Assembly: GCA_009801085.1 (NCBI GenBank)
Contig: VNWV01000002.1
Location: forward strand, 2,852,001-2,916,000
Length of the DNA stretch: 64,000 nt
Origin: Lasiodiplodia sp. COLG20
Lineage: Eukaryota; Ascomycota; Dothideomycetes; Botryosphaeriales; Botryosphaeriaceae
Reading direction: 5' to 3'
Of the stretch, positions 1-8,770 are shown piece by piece. Each line of letters begins with the position of its first letter. Position 1 is the first letter of the stretch. The notes beneath the pieces are model-generated. The model saw nothing but the letters and a program-made list of their open reading frames with translations. It had not been told where the DNA came from and did no database searches. Both the position numbers and the translations under genes were made by a program.

Positions 1-130
1 CTCCAGTGAGACGGTGATTACTGAACAACTACAACTAGCGCGCTAGTCCAAACGTAGTCCTCAGCACATGATCGGAGCTAATGGAAACGAAAGCTATGTT
101 ATACAAAGTCGCACTATTCGATACAGAACA

Positions 131-136
131 TATAAA
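131..136 (+). promoter_or_regulatory. TATA box candidate of the tautomerase gene
   Basis: A TATAAA hexamer lies 60 bp upstream of the ATG at 196. The position suits a core promoter with a short 5' untranslated leader. Sequence match only. Confidence 0.35.
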
Positions 137-195
137 GCAGCCAAGGTGGCGATTCTAGAAAGGACAACAACTACGACTCGCCTCAATACCTCAAC

Positions 196-683
196 ATGCC
201 TCTGTGGCGCATCTTCCACCCGGACAATACCTTCACTACCAAGGAGGAGCGTGACGCTCTTGCTGCCGACATCACCAAGCTCTACACTGGCGTTGGCCTC
301 CCGGCATTCTACGTCATCGTAATCTTCAACGCCGTGCCAGCAGAGAAGTTGTATGTCGGAGGAGTCTCGAATGACAAAGCTGGAGCTCCCTTCATTCGCA
401 TCGTGTTCGAGAACATCGCTCGCAGACTGGGCGATGAACGCAAGAGTGGCTGGCTTCAATTGGTCTGTATTCCTTTCATCCTTTGCACGATAGCATTCAC
501 TGATGGTCTGCACAGGTCGATGCCACTCTAAAGCCGCACATCGCCGACAAAGGTTACGACTGGGAATACCACGGCCTGGAGACGGATCGTGAGCTATGGA
601 AGATACAAGGCTTGGTGCCGCCGCCCACAGGCACCGAGGGAGAGCAACTCTGGGTCAAGGAGAACAAGGCGATCCCATACTAG
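196..683 (+). CDS. Tautomerase, cis-CaaD/4-oxalocrotonate tautomerase-like (144 aa)
   Basis: Two exons, 196-462 and 516-683, around a 53-bp phase-0 intron (GTCTGT...CACAG). The spliced protein has 144 residues. It starts MPLWRIFHP, so after Met removal it has the N-terminal proline that acts as catalytic base in this superfamily. The C-terminal exon carries a DWEYHG segment and WKIQGLVPPP, both typical of the fungal Tautomerase_3 group. Without splicing the frame stops after a non-homologous tail at 531, so the intron is well supported. Members are small oligomeric enzymes that tautomerise or hydrate unsaturated acids; the true substrate cannot be told from sequence. The stop lies only 30 bp from the convergent stop of the MFS gene. 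A link to breakdown of unsaturated sugar acids is possible given the neighbours, but is inference. Confidence 0.85.
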
Positions 684-713
684 GCATGACCTCATGATAT
701 TTAATTCTCTTCT

Positions 714-2426
714 CTAGCTCTCAAACATGAAGTCCAACCGCTTGTTCCCCAGATCCGTCGTGTTCGCCAAGTAATGCTGCTGTTGCTCTATAGTCATCGC
801 ATTCCACTTCGCTCTCTTTGTCTTATTCCGCCACAAGTAGTAGGCCTTGGCGAAGGCATACGCGGCGATGGTCCCGATAGTGATGCCGATGAGGTCCCTG
901 TTGCCGCGCCTGTACAGCGGTTTGTCATCGGCACGATAGATGTTCGACGAGGCGATGCCGGACAGCTGCACGGTGATGTTGTACAGGGCGGCGCTGAAGG
1001 CGCGGGTGCGCACGGCGTTGCTGAGGCGCGAGCACCAGCCGACCTGGGCGGCGTGCACCGACGGCTGGCCCAGCAGGAAGAGCAGCACGACGTACTGGCC
1101 CCAGTGCGACAGCGATCCGGCTGACGTGTACTCGATGACCAGCAGCGGCAGGATCCACAGCTGGGCGAGCAGGCCCAGCAGCGCGATCTGGCCGATGCGC
1201 TCCGTCAGCCACGTGATGAACAGCATGTTGAGGGCGGCGTAGACGGTGACGGGGATGCCGAGCAGCGTCGTCTCGACGGTGTTGAAGCCGATCTGGCGGA
1301 GCGTCAGGCTGAGGTAGGCCTTGGGCGGCGCCGACGGGATCTCGAACAGGATGCCGATGGCGTAGACGGGCCAGAGGTCGTAGTCGCGCAGGCTGCGCCA
1401 CAGCATGGGCAGGGTGAGGGCCTGGCGGTTGTGCATGTCGCCCTTGGACGGGTCGTCGCGCAGCACGCGGTTGACGATGACGCGCTCCTCCCGCTCGGAG
1501 AAGTAGCCGCGCGGATTCCACCACGTGCGCGTCTGCGTCGGGCCGGGGACCAGGAAGACGAAGCTGAGCAGGCCGATGGCCAGGCTGATGACGGCCTCGA
1601 CGAGGAACAGCCAGCGCCAGCCCTCGCGGCCGTGCACGCCGCGCATGTGCAGCACGCCGTACGCGATGAAGGACGCCACGACGCCCGACATGGAGTCGAC
1701 GAACCAGAAGAAGGCCAGCCGCATGGGCATCTCGGCCTTGGTGTAGAAGTACGACAGGTACAGCACCGCGTCCGGGATGAAGCCGCCCATGCACAGCCCG
1801 ATCAGGAAGCGGCACGCGAAGAAGCTCGCCTTCCCTGTCATCCAGAACTGCCCGCCCGACGCCACGCTCCAGAGCACGATCTGGCACGGGATCCACCGGT
1901 CCGGCCCCAGCCACTTACCGATCATCTGCGACGGGATCTCGCTGACCAGGAACCCCACCCGGTACATGTTCTGCGCGTTGTTGTAGTCGTTGGTGCTGAT
2001 GTTGATGTCGTCCAGCAGATTGTCCGCCACCGCGTTGGACAGGTTCCCGCGGTCGATGTTGAGCGCGAAGAACATGACCAGGATCCAGAGGAATATGCGG
2101 ATGTCCGTCTTGCGTCGGACCGACTGCTCTTCTCTGTACGTCCAGCGGAAGGGAATCGAGAAGCGGTGGATGTTCTCATGGTCGGACCGGGGCAGGTAGA
2201 AAGGTGCCAGCGCCGGATCATCAAAAACGCTGCGCTTAGTCGCCGTGGCATCGAGGTCAACCGGTTTGCGATTCTTCCTTTCCCAAAACCAGCGGGATGC
2301 GGAGTCAGCATCATCGGGTTCAACAAGGTCGTCAACCTCGTTGGTGTTGATATGGCCGGGATCTTTCTGCGATGCGCCATCTTCCCTTGTTGCTTCCGCT
2401 GAGCTTTTTTCCGCTGAAGGCGCCAT
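714..2426 (-). CDS. MFS transporter, allantoate permease (Dal5)/anion-cation symporter type (570 aa)
   Basis: Intronless 570-residue membrane protein. After a polar N-terminus of about 100 residues come roughly twelve hydrophobic segments. The first contains FALNIDRGNLSNAVADNL, the signature of the fungal Dal5/Tna1/Vht1 branch of the anion:cation symporter family. The motif after helix 2 (YRVGFLVSEIPSQMIGKWLG) and the GFIPDAVLYLSYFY segment also fit. Family members import organic anions such as allantoate, nicotinate, pantothenate or biotin precursors at the plasma membrane. The substrate here is not readable, but divergence from the PL26 exolyase suggests uptake of an acidic pectin fragment (inference). 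GC-rich third positions produce long antisense frames over the gene, which I treat as shadows. Confidence 0.88.
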   Translation of the reverse strand: MAPSAEKSSAEATREDGASQKDPGHINTNEVDDLVEPDDADSASRWFWERKNRKPVDLDATATKRSVFDDPALAPFYLPRSDHENIHRFSIPFRWTYREEQSVRRKTDIRIFLWILVMFFALNIDRGNLSNAVADNLLDDINISTNDYNNAQNMYRVGFLVSEIPSQMIGKWLGPDRWIPCQIVLWSVASGGQFWMTGKASFFACRFLIGLCMGGFIPDAVLYLSYFYTKAEMPMRLAFFWFVDSMSGVVASFIAYGVLHMRGVHGREGWRWLFLVEAVISLAIGLLSFVFLVPGPTQTRTWWNPRGYFSEREERVIVNRVLRDDPSKGDMHNRQALTLPMLWRSLRDYDLWPVYAIGILFEIPSAPPKAYLSLTLRQIGFNTVETTLLGIPVTVYAALNMLFITWLTERIGQIALLGLLAQLWILPLLVIEYTSAGSLSHWGQYVVLLFLLGQPSVHAAQVGWCSRLSNAVRTRAFSAALYNITVQLSGIASSNIYRADDKPLYRRGNRDLIGITIGTIAAYAFAKAYYLWRNKTKRAKWNAMTIEQQQHYLANTTDLGNKRLDFMFES

Positions 2427-2959
2427 TTTGCTGAGGCTCGAGCTGATGTCGTGGGCAAGTCACTGAAAGACCGCTTTGCATCAAGTTCATATCTAATTTA
2501 TTCTGCATGGCACGATCCTCCGGCACCTCGCGAACTTTCAGATGCAACACTGATCACGTCAAATTCCACGCCATGTACGTACAGATAACGCTCGATACTT
2601 TCACCGAAAACCGGCGGGTGGCGCATGGCCATTGCGACGGAGACACTTCTTGATTTCCCACTGACAAGCGGATAAATCCGTTTTTTCGGGCGGCATTACA
2701 GGAGCAGTTGGCATCACCAAGCCTTTCTTGGGTCGTTGCTTGGTGAGTAAGAAGTAAATGGTAGATCATTGCCGCAAACGAGAGGGTGATGCCATTGAGC
2801 CCCTCAAACGCGCAACCCCGCAAGCGAGCATCAACGGGTAAAAGACAACCGAACTATCGGAAACCGATAGGCGTTGTCAGCCGGCAAAAGTATGCTCTAT
2901 TCAACACCTCTAAATCTCCACGCCTTTACTCACAGTCGGTTCTTCAGGTTGCCAACGCC
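2427..2959. promoter_or_regulatory. Divergent promoter between MFS transporter and PL26 exolyase
   Basis: A 533-bp intergenic region separates the two start codons. An open frame runs into it from the PL26 side, but the segment before the methionine at 2960 does not resemble the enzyme family, so I treat it as leader and promoter. It contains the palindrome listed separately. Confidence 0.6.
2854..2870. promoter_or_regulatory. Perfect inverted repeat CTATCGG-AAA-CCGATAG, candidate Zn2Cys6 site
   Basis: Seven-base arms match perfectly around a 3-bp spacer, giving a CGG-N3-CCG core about 90 bp upstream of the PL26 start. Inverted CGG triplets with a fixed spacer are the usual target of fungal Zn2Cys6 binuclear-cluster regulators, and placement in a shared promoter suggests co-regulation of both genes. 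Binding is inferred, not shown. Confidence 0.45.
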
Positions 2960-5743
2960 ATGTCCTCCGGATCGAACTTCGTCAGATGGCTGGAGCCGCC
3001 GGATCATTACCAGTACGGAACAACATTCGGGCTACCTTGGGCACGAGGAAAATACAAATCAGGTGATACCACATACACTTGCAGCACCCACACCGGCGAA
3101 AATATTCCACTTCAGTCTTGGGTTCTCGCCTACTGGCCAGATGACTCGATCAAATGGACGGCGCATGCAATTCCTGCCGGCAATGCACCAAAAGATGGAT
3201 ACATCGTTCATGCCACAGTAAACGATGAAAACAAGCCATCTCAAGAACCACCAAAAGGCATCAGCATCCAAGACTCCGACGACTCCATCACCGTCTCGAC
3301 CGGAGCAATCACCGCCACCTTCCCCAAAAGCGGACGCACCCTCATCTCCAGCATCACCAACAACACCGGCCGCACCGTCAGCACAAACGGCCACCTCGTC
3401 CTGCTCACCCAGTCCTCCATCCTCGACGGCGACCTCCCATCCGAACCAATCACCCACCACAAACTCACCAGCACCATCACCTCCACCACCCTCGAGCGCA
3501 CCGGCCCCATCCGCACCACCATCAAAATAACCGGCCACCACTCCCATTCCCCTCCCCACCACCACGAAGAAACCCTCCTCCCCTTCACCCTCCGCATCCA
3601 CCTCCACGCCTCCTCCCCCCTCCTCCGCCTGCACCTCACCCACGTCCTCAACCACCCCGTCCTCCTCAACCACGGCCAGCAGCACATCCGCGGCTTGGCC
3701 CTCCGCCTCACCGCCCCCCTCTCTCCCGCGCCCCCCTACGACCAGCACATCCGCCTCACCACCGCCTCGGGCGCCACCCTCCTCGCCGAAGCCGCACAGG
3801 GCCTAACCGGCCTCTGGAAAGACCCGGGCGCAGCAGTGCGCGCGGCGCAGGTATCCGGACAGCCCGTTCCACCACCGCAGACGTGGGATGCTGAGGGTGA
3901 GATGTCGGGCGGAGAGGGGCTGCGCTGGGTCCCCGTGTGGCGGCAGTGGCGGCTGGCGCAGGTAGGGACGGATGGGTACACGTTGCGGAAAAGGACGGGG
4001 GAGGGGAGGGCGTGGGTGGGGGTGCCGCCGAGGGCTGGGGGGACGAAGGTCGGGGGAGAAGGAGAAGGGGGAGAAGGGCGGAAGGCCGGGGGCGTGGCGT
4101 ACGTGGGCGCGGCGGGGAGGGGCGGGGTGGCGGTTGGTGTGCGGTGGTTTTGGGAGAGGTGGCCGACGGGGTTGGACGTCCGTGCTGGTGCTGGCGGGGA
4201 CGATGATGGGGAGGGAGAGATTACGGCTTGGTTGTGGGCGCCGGAGGGCGGGCCGATGGATTTGCGGCCGTGGCGGGGGAGTTTGGGGGAGGAGGGCAGT
4301 TACGACGAGCAGTTGGAGGCGATGCGGGTGACGTATGAGGACTGGGAAGAGGGTATGGGGAGTGCGGAGGGCGTGGCGCGGACGAGCGAGCTGTGCTTGT
4401 TGGCGACGGATGGGACGCCGGGCGAGGAGGAGCTGGCGGCGCTGACGAGGTGCGTGCGGAGCCCGCCGGTGCTGGTGGCGCGTTCGGAGCGGATTCGCGA
4501 GACTGGGGCGTTGGGGACGTACTGGTGTCCGTCGTTGCAGGAGCCGGAGTGTGGCAGCTTGCAGAGCGATCTGGATTCGAAACTGGACTTCCTGTTCAAC
4601 TTTTACAAGGGGCAGGTGCAGCAGCGGAAATGGTACGGCTTCTGGGACCACGGAGATATCATGCACACTTATGATGCAGACCGGCGGACCTGGAGATATG
4701 ACGTCGGCGGTTATGCTTGGGACAACTCGGAGCTGTCCCCAGATCTGTGGCTCTGGTTGTATTTTCTGCGCACCGGTAGGGTAGACGTATATCGCATGGC
4801 CGAGGCGCTGACCAGACATACCGGAGAGGTTGATGTGTATCACCTGGGGAAGTATAAAGGTCTTGGGACGCGACACGGTGTACAACACTGGAGTGACAGC
4901 TGCAAACAGGCCCGTATCTCTAATGCCTTGTACCGAAGGTTCTTCTATTATCTCTCTGGGGGAGACGAGAGGATTGGCGACCTGATGGAAGAAACACTAG
5001 AGACAGAGAAGGCTTTCCTTACCTTGGACCCATACCGTAAGGTGAGGAAAGATAGGGCTACATATCGGCCTGACCCAAAGGCACTCACCATCTCTCTGGG
5101 CACAGACTGGTCTGCGCTTGCTGCCGCGTGGTTCATTGAATGGGAGAGACGCGGCTCCTTGTGGGAGGAAGCAAAAAGCAAATTGCTCACCACAACAAGG
5201 GGGATTGGTTCCCTCGCCAATGGCTTTGTTACTGGCCAGGTGACTTACAATCTTCTCACGGGAGAGATTTTCCCGCCGGTTGAGGACCCAGAAAATAAAG
5301 GCGTTGTGAAGGTATCCCACCTCTCGGCCATGTTCGGACTGTTTGAGATTTGTGCCGACATCCTAGATTCACTGGCAACAGATACACCTCCAGGGTTCAA
5401 AGAAGCCTGGCTATCTTACTGCCGCTATTTCAACGCTCCAGCCGACGAGCAGATCGAGCGGTTCGGAGTCAGTTTTGGGAACCTACAGTTAAAACAAGGT
5501 CACTCTCGACTGACTGCATACGTCTCCCGAGAGCTTGATGATCCATCTTTAGCCTCGCGTGCCTGGAAAGAGCTCTTGTCCAGCGATGGATACAGAGCGG
5601 ATGCACCATGGACTACTCAAAGGATTGACAGTGATGGACCAACAAACTCAGTTGAGGAAGCTCCGTGGATTTCAACCAACATAACCTCCTTATACGGGCT
5701 GGCAGCAATTCAGAATTTAGCTATCATAGGAAAGAGTATCTGA
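2960..5743 (+). CDS. Exo-rhamnogalacturonan lyase-like protein, PL26 (PcRGLX/YetA-like), 927 aa
   Basis: Single exon of 927 residues from the ATG at 2960 (MSSGSNF). The N-terminal part (PWARGKYKSGDTTYTC near residues 25-40, then SWVLAYWPDDSIKWTAHAI) matches the beta-sandwich domain of the PcRGLX/YetA-like family. The C-terminal half holds an all-helical catalytic-type region rich in aromatic residues (KWYGFWDHGDIMHTYD, GYAWDNSELSPDLWLWLYF, GTRHGVQHWSD). Family enzymes cleave the rhamnogalacturonan-I backbone from its end by beta-elimination, releasing unsaturated products. No signal peptide is visible, which suggests an intracellular enzyme acting on imported oligomers and agrees with the adjacent transporter. 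The middle (residues about 190-450) is low in complexity and may be a poorly conserved linker. An upstream in-frame ATG at 2789 exists but adds unrelated residues. Confidence 0.82.
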   Translation: MSSGSNFVRWLEPPDHYQYGTTFGLPWARGKYKSGDTTYTCSTHTGENIPLQSWVLAYWPDDSIKWTAHAIPAGNAPKDGYIVHATVNDENKPSQEPPKGISIQDSDDSITVSTGAITATFPKSGRTLISSITNNTGRTVSTNGHLVLLTQSSILDGDLPSEPITHHKLTSTITSTTLERTGPIRTTIKITGHHSHSPPHHHEETLLPFTLRIHLHASSPLLRLHLTHVLNHPVLLNHGQQHIRGLALRLTAPLSPAPPYDQHIRLTTASGATLLAEAAQGLTGLWKDPGAAVRAAQVSGQPVPPPQTWDAEGEMSGGEGLRWVPVWRQWRLAQVGTDGYTLRKRTGEGRAWVGVPPRAGGTKVGGEGEGGEGRKAGGVAYVGAAGRGGVAVGVRWFWERWPTGLDVRAGAGGDDDGEGEITAWLWAPEGGPMDLRPWRGSLGEEGSYDEQLEAMRVTYEDWEEGMGSAEGVARTSELCLLATDGTPGEEELAALTRCVRSPPVLVARSERIRETGALGTYWCPSLQEPECGSLQSDLDSKLDFLFNFYKGQVQQRKWYGFWDHGDIMHTYDADRRTWRYDVGGYAWDNSELSPDLWLWLYFLRTGRVDVYRMAEALTRHTGEVDVYHLGKYKGLGTRHGVQHWSDSCKQARISNALYRRFFYYLSGGDERIGDLMEETLETEKAFLTLDPYRKVRKDRATYRPDPKALTISLGTDWSALAAAWFIEWERRGSLWEEAKSKLLTTTRGIGSLANGFVTGQVTYNLLTGEIFPPVEDPENKGVVKVSHLSAMFGLFEICADILDSLATDTPPGFKEAWLSYCRYFNAPADEQIERFGVSFGNLQLKQGHSRLTAYVSRELDDPSLASRAWKELLSSDGYRADAPWTTQRIDSDGPTNSVEEAPWISTNITSLYGLAAIQNLAIIGKSI

Positions 5744-5875
5744 GTAGCAAATTCCCCAAAGAATGTAGAGACTCTTTGTAAAACGGAAATAGTTCAGAGT
5801 CTGTTTTCAAAAGTACCTCTAAATTTATAAAATACCTTCCTAAAATCATTTATTGCCATAAAATCTCTCTCTCTC

Positions 5876-5895
5876 AAAAAAAAAAAAAAAAAAAA
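5876..5895 (+). repeat. Poly-A tract (20 A)
   Basis: Uninterrupted run of A preceded by CT repeats, about 130 bp after the PL26 stop. Confidence 0.9.
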
Positions 5896-6060
5896 CACCG
5901 AAGCAATGAGAAAATTAGTTCAAAAGCCCCAGAAACCAAAAATTCTTATCATTCAGTATCTCAAAAAGAAAGGAAAGAAAGGAAGAATAATTGAACATCA
6001 GTAATCATCTTTTAACGTCCCCTCCTTTCAAGCCCGAACCGAACGACTAGCTCGCGAGAC

Positions 6061-6267
6061 TCAACATCTATGAATTACTTTAGTCTGTTTCGTTTCAGAC
6101 CTCGTATTGATATTGGAAGCATTACCCGATGATTGGGGACCCACTCTTTGGGAGCGCAAGGTAAGGTAGGCAAAGCTTGTTGAAACGACACCGAAAACAA
6201 ATGCTACAACAACTCCAACGATGTTGATTTCGTCGGAAGCTGTGAGAGAGCGTGGGAGGAGAGGCAT
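6061..6267 (-). CDS. Small single-pass membrane protein, candidate (68 aa)
   Basis: A 68-residue frame with a true ATG. A short polar N-terminus (MPLLPRSLTASDE) precedes one clear hydrophobic helix (INIVGVVVAFVFGVVSTSFAYL), followed by a basic, Ser/Asn-rich tail. I do not recognise a named family. The layout (short polar head, one helix, positively charged stop-transfer residues) is not what random A/T-rich DNA usually gives. A similar architecture occurs at 42458-42799. No introns are obvious. It could be one exon of a longer gene or a spurious frame. Confidence 0.35.
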   Translation of the reverse strand: MPLLPRSLTASDEINIVGVVVAFVFGVVSTSFAYLTLRSQRVGPQSSGNASNINTRSETKQTKVIHRC

Positions 6268-8442
6268 CTTTGTGGAAATCTATTCAAATTAGCTTGTGGT
6301 CTCTCTTCGTTGAAAAAGGCAACGAATTGGCCGATGACTTTGGCAGAACTTGATAGGGAGGAAGAAAATTTGAGAGCAAGTTGCTGGTGTAAGAAGTGTA
6401 GAAAATATAAAAGTACTGGAAACCAGTGAACTATCAGAGCAGGTATACGAAATAACTTCTTACTGAAGGACCAATAGATGAATAGGTAAAAGTAGGGCAA
6501 GGCTTGTACCTATATATTCTTTCCGAAATAGAGCAGGATAATGGCAGGTGGTGTCTAGGTGGGGCCGGAGATGCGTCGCCAATCGTACTAGAAATGGCGC
6601 AGCGAGGCAGCCTGTAACCGGAGTTTGTGACGGCAGGCCTCTGCCTCTAAGGATCCAAACACCAAAGAGGGTGGAAGCCTGTTGAAAGGGTTTGCCTTGA
6701 GTGGGTACAAGAAGAGGGTTGGGAACGAAGTGAGTAAGTATCGCGACTGAGCACTGCATGTGCGAAGGCCGTGTTACCATTAGAGTCCAAATTCTATTGT
6801 TGAAGTTGACCACGAAGGTCAAAGCTATCTAAGGCGTGTGTTTATATACATGTAGGAGAGTTGACGATCTGGTATTTTGATCTGTTTGATCTGTGGTTCC
6901 CGGTGGGATTTGCCACAGAGCAGACAGAGCACTTCCTTGGCGTCACGTGGGTCCTTTTCACGCCGTACGAGTGCACCCCACTTCTTCCCTTATTCTGTTG
7001 TTCCTTAACCCCGTGGAGGCTGTGCCGTAACAGAGTTTAGTTGTGTAAGATGGCTCATGGGCATCTCATGTTAAAGCTGCTTACTTAAATATCAGTCAAG
7101 ACCCATCCATCTCGCAAGTAAACATTTCGGCACAACTGGCGCCAGCTCATGCGTACATGCTGTTCGCTGGTAGGCAAGCTGGGCCACCGTTAAGGATAGC
7201 ATCACGAATAACCTCTTACACGAAGGACCTGTGCAGAAGTCCGTGTCAAAGGCCGTGTGATAGGAGATTCAGGACTGAGTAGTGCGTAAAGTGTTTTAGA
7301 TCTGCTGCGGGATAGAAGAATCGCTGTTATGACCTTTTTGAATTATCCTTTTGTCCTTTGCAGTGGCGTAGTTTGATCACCATCTCCATCTTGTCCAGTG
7401 AATAGGCACCATCCAGAACCTCGTCCGGGGTGAAGTAGAGGCTGAAAAGGAAAGGACAAAAAAAAAAAAGGAATGACTGTCGATGAAAATGGCAAAACTG
7501 AACCCTGCTACATGCAGGTTAAGCTCAGAAAGACTCCTTGGGACCGTCTTTTTTGTCTTCCCTAGCTCGTTTTCGAACCTTCGACCTCTTTATTACCCAC
7601 AGAGGACGGGTGGAAACTTGGACTGCCTTACATAAACCTTCAGGCTCTCATTTAACCAAGCACCACCTCTTCGAGCGTCACTAGCATATCAGAAGGGCTT
7701 GACTTACTGGCTTATATGCTGCAACAGCCTCCCAGTAACCTAAGATGGAAATAGGGTCCGNCCCACCTGTTTTTTTTTAACTTTCCAATTAACAATTTTA
7801 AGCTTCGAGACCCCCTTTTTCCCTTGGCGATCACACAGGACTGTGGGTCTCGGGGGAGGATTCGGCCATGCCGAAACCCCGTTGACCTCGCCGCAAGCGG
7901 TGTCTAAGACATGGATTGGGGGCGCGGCGCCAGCCGAACGGGCGGCTTATGTAGGGTCACGAGCAGGGATCTCTGCAGTGGTTCGGGAGCAGCAGTGCTA
8001 GCGTTGATAAAAAAAAAAATTGGGGGGGACGTTTCATGGTTCGCTTCTCTTGGGTGGAAGGGAAGCGGCATTGCGGTGGGAGGAGGGAACGGCGGAATAT
8101 CCTTGGAGGGGATTTTTTTTTTGCTTTTTCTCTTTTTTTTATTGGCGACCCTGGTTCCGTTGTTTCGTACTCAGGGTTACTATATAGCGTTGCAAGTCAA
8201 CTCTGGGTCCGGGTGTTGGAGCTTTTATTTGTGTCATGTCGTTTTTATTATCCCCATTCGATTTTATGCAGGTGTTCATATTTTCCCACGCCCTTGTTGA
8301 CAAGCGGCAGAGCTATGGCAGCGGGTATGATCAAATCTCAACGCCTTTGAGTGCAAAAGGACATTGCGGCTAAGGGCCAGTGCCGAGAAGAAAAGGACCT
8401 TAGAATGGAGAGGGGGTTTCACAATGTTTACGAGAAATTATC

Positions 8443-8588
8443 CGACTTACGTGGACCATTGAAGCTACCGTCTGGACGTGAACAATTATGAGTTCAACAT
8501 CTTCGTCCGGATGGTAAATCCAAGTATTCACGTAAGTCGAATTAATAATTATACATTCACACCCAGACGGTAGCTTCAACTACCCACG
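8443..8588. mobile_element. Hairpin repeat element, copy A (MITE-like, composite)
   Basis: Inverted 33-base arms lie at 8450-8482 and 8556-8588 and agree at 27 positions; the core TTGAAGCTACCGTCTGG is identical in both. A second, perfect 11-base inverted repeat (CGACTTACGTG, 8443-8453 and 8529-8539) is nested in the same segment, so this copy looks composite or rearranged. The outer arm sequence recurs in copies B, C and D. No coding capacity. It lies about 180 bp beyond the stop of the rvt gene. Confidence 0.7.
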
Positions 8589-8770
8589 ACATCACAGATT
8601 TCATAGTTGAAGTGAGGTTCCTTCCATTGTCTGCTTTGGTATCGTACAGTGAGTAGTTAATGTTGTTTAAGTAATGTAAGCGGCGTAGTGAGTGCTATAA
8701 TACAAAAAGGGAAAGTCATATACACGGTAATACACTTCGTAATCGTGCCGTCTGTTCATCGCCTCAGTTT

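Larger units (their letters stand above)
5744..8442. other. Gene-poor, low-complexity intergenic region
   Basis: About 2.7 kb that, apart from the small membrane-protein candidate at 6061-6267, shows no supportable gene. It holds a 20-base A run (5876-5895), A/T-rich stretches, several homopolymer T and G runs, and an unresolved base (N) at 7761. A perfect 6-bp stem with a CAT loop (TTCGGC/GCCGAA) sits at 7861-7875. Longer open frames around 7911-8350 are driven by homopolymers and lack family features. Confidence 0.5.

Noticed and set aside
1431..2402. Long plus-strand open frame (323 residues) over the MFS gene
   Set aside because: Antisense shadow caused by GC-rich third positions; Arg/Ala/His-rich with no family features, while the minus strand has a clear transporter.
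3803..4888. Minus-strand frame of 361 residues over the PL26 gene
   Set aside because: Pro/Arg-rich shadow of the G-rich segment; no motifs.
7501..7620. GGTTCGAA-like box on the minus strand as a possible tRNA B box
   Set aside because: No matching A box, acceptor stem or anticodon arm could be drawn.
7911..8350. Overlapping frames with hydrophobic stretches
   Set aside because: The hydrophobic residues come from T and G homopolymers; no start context, no homology and no splice structure.
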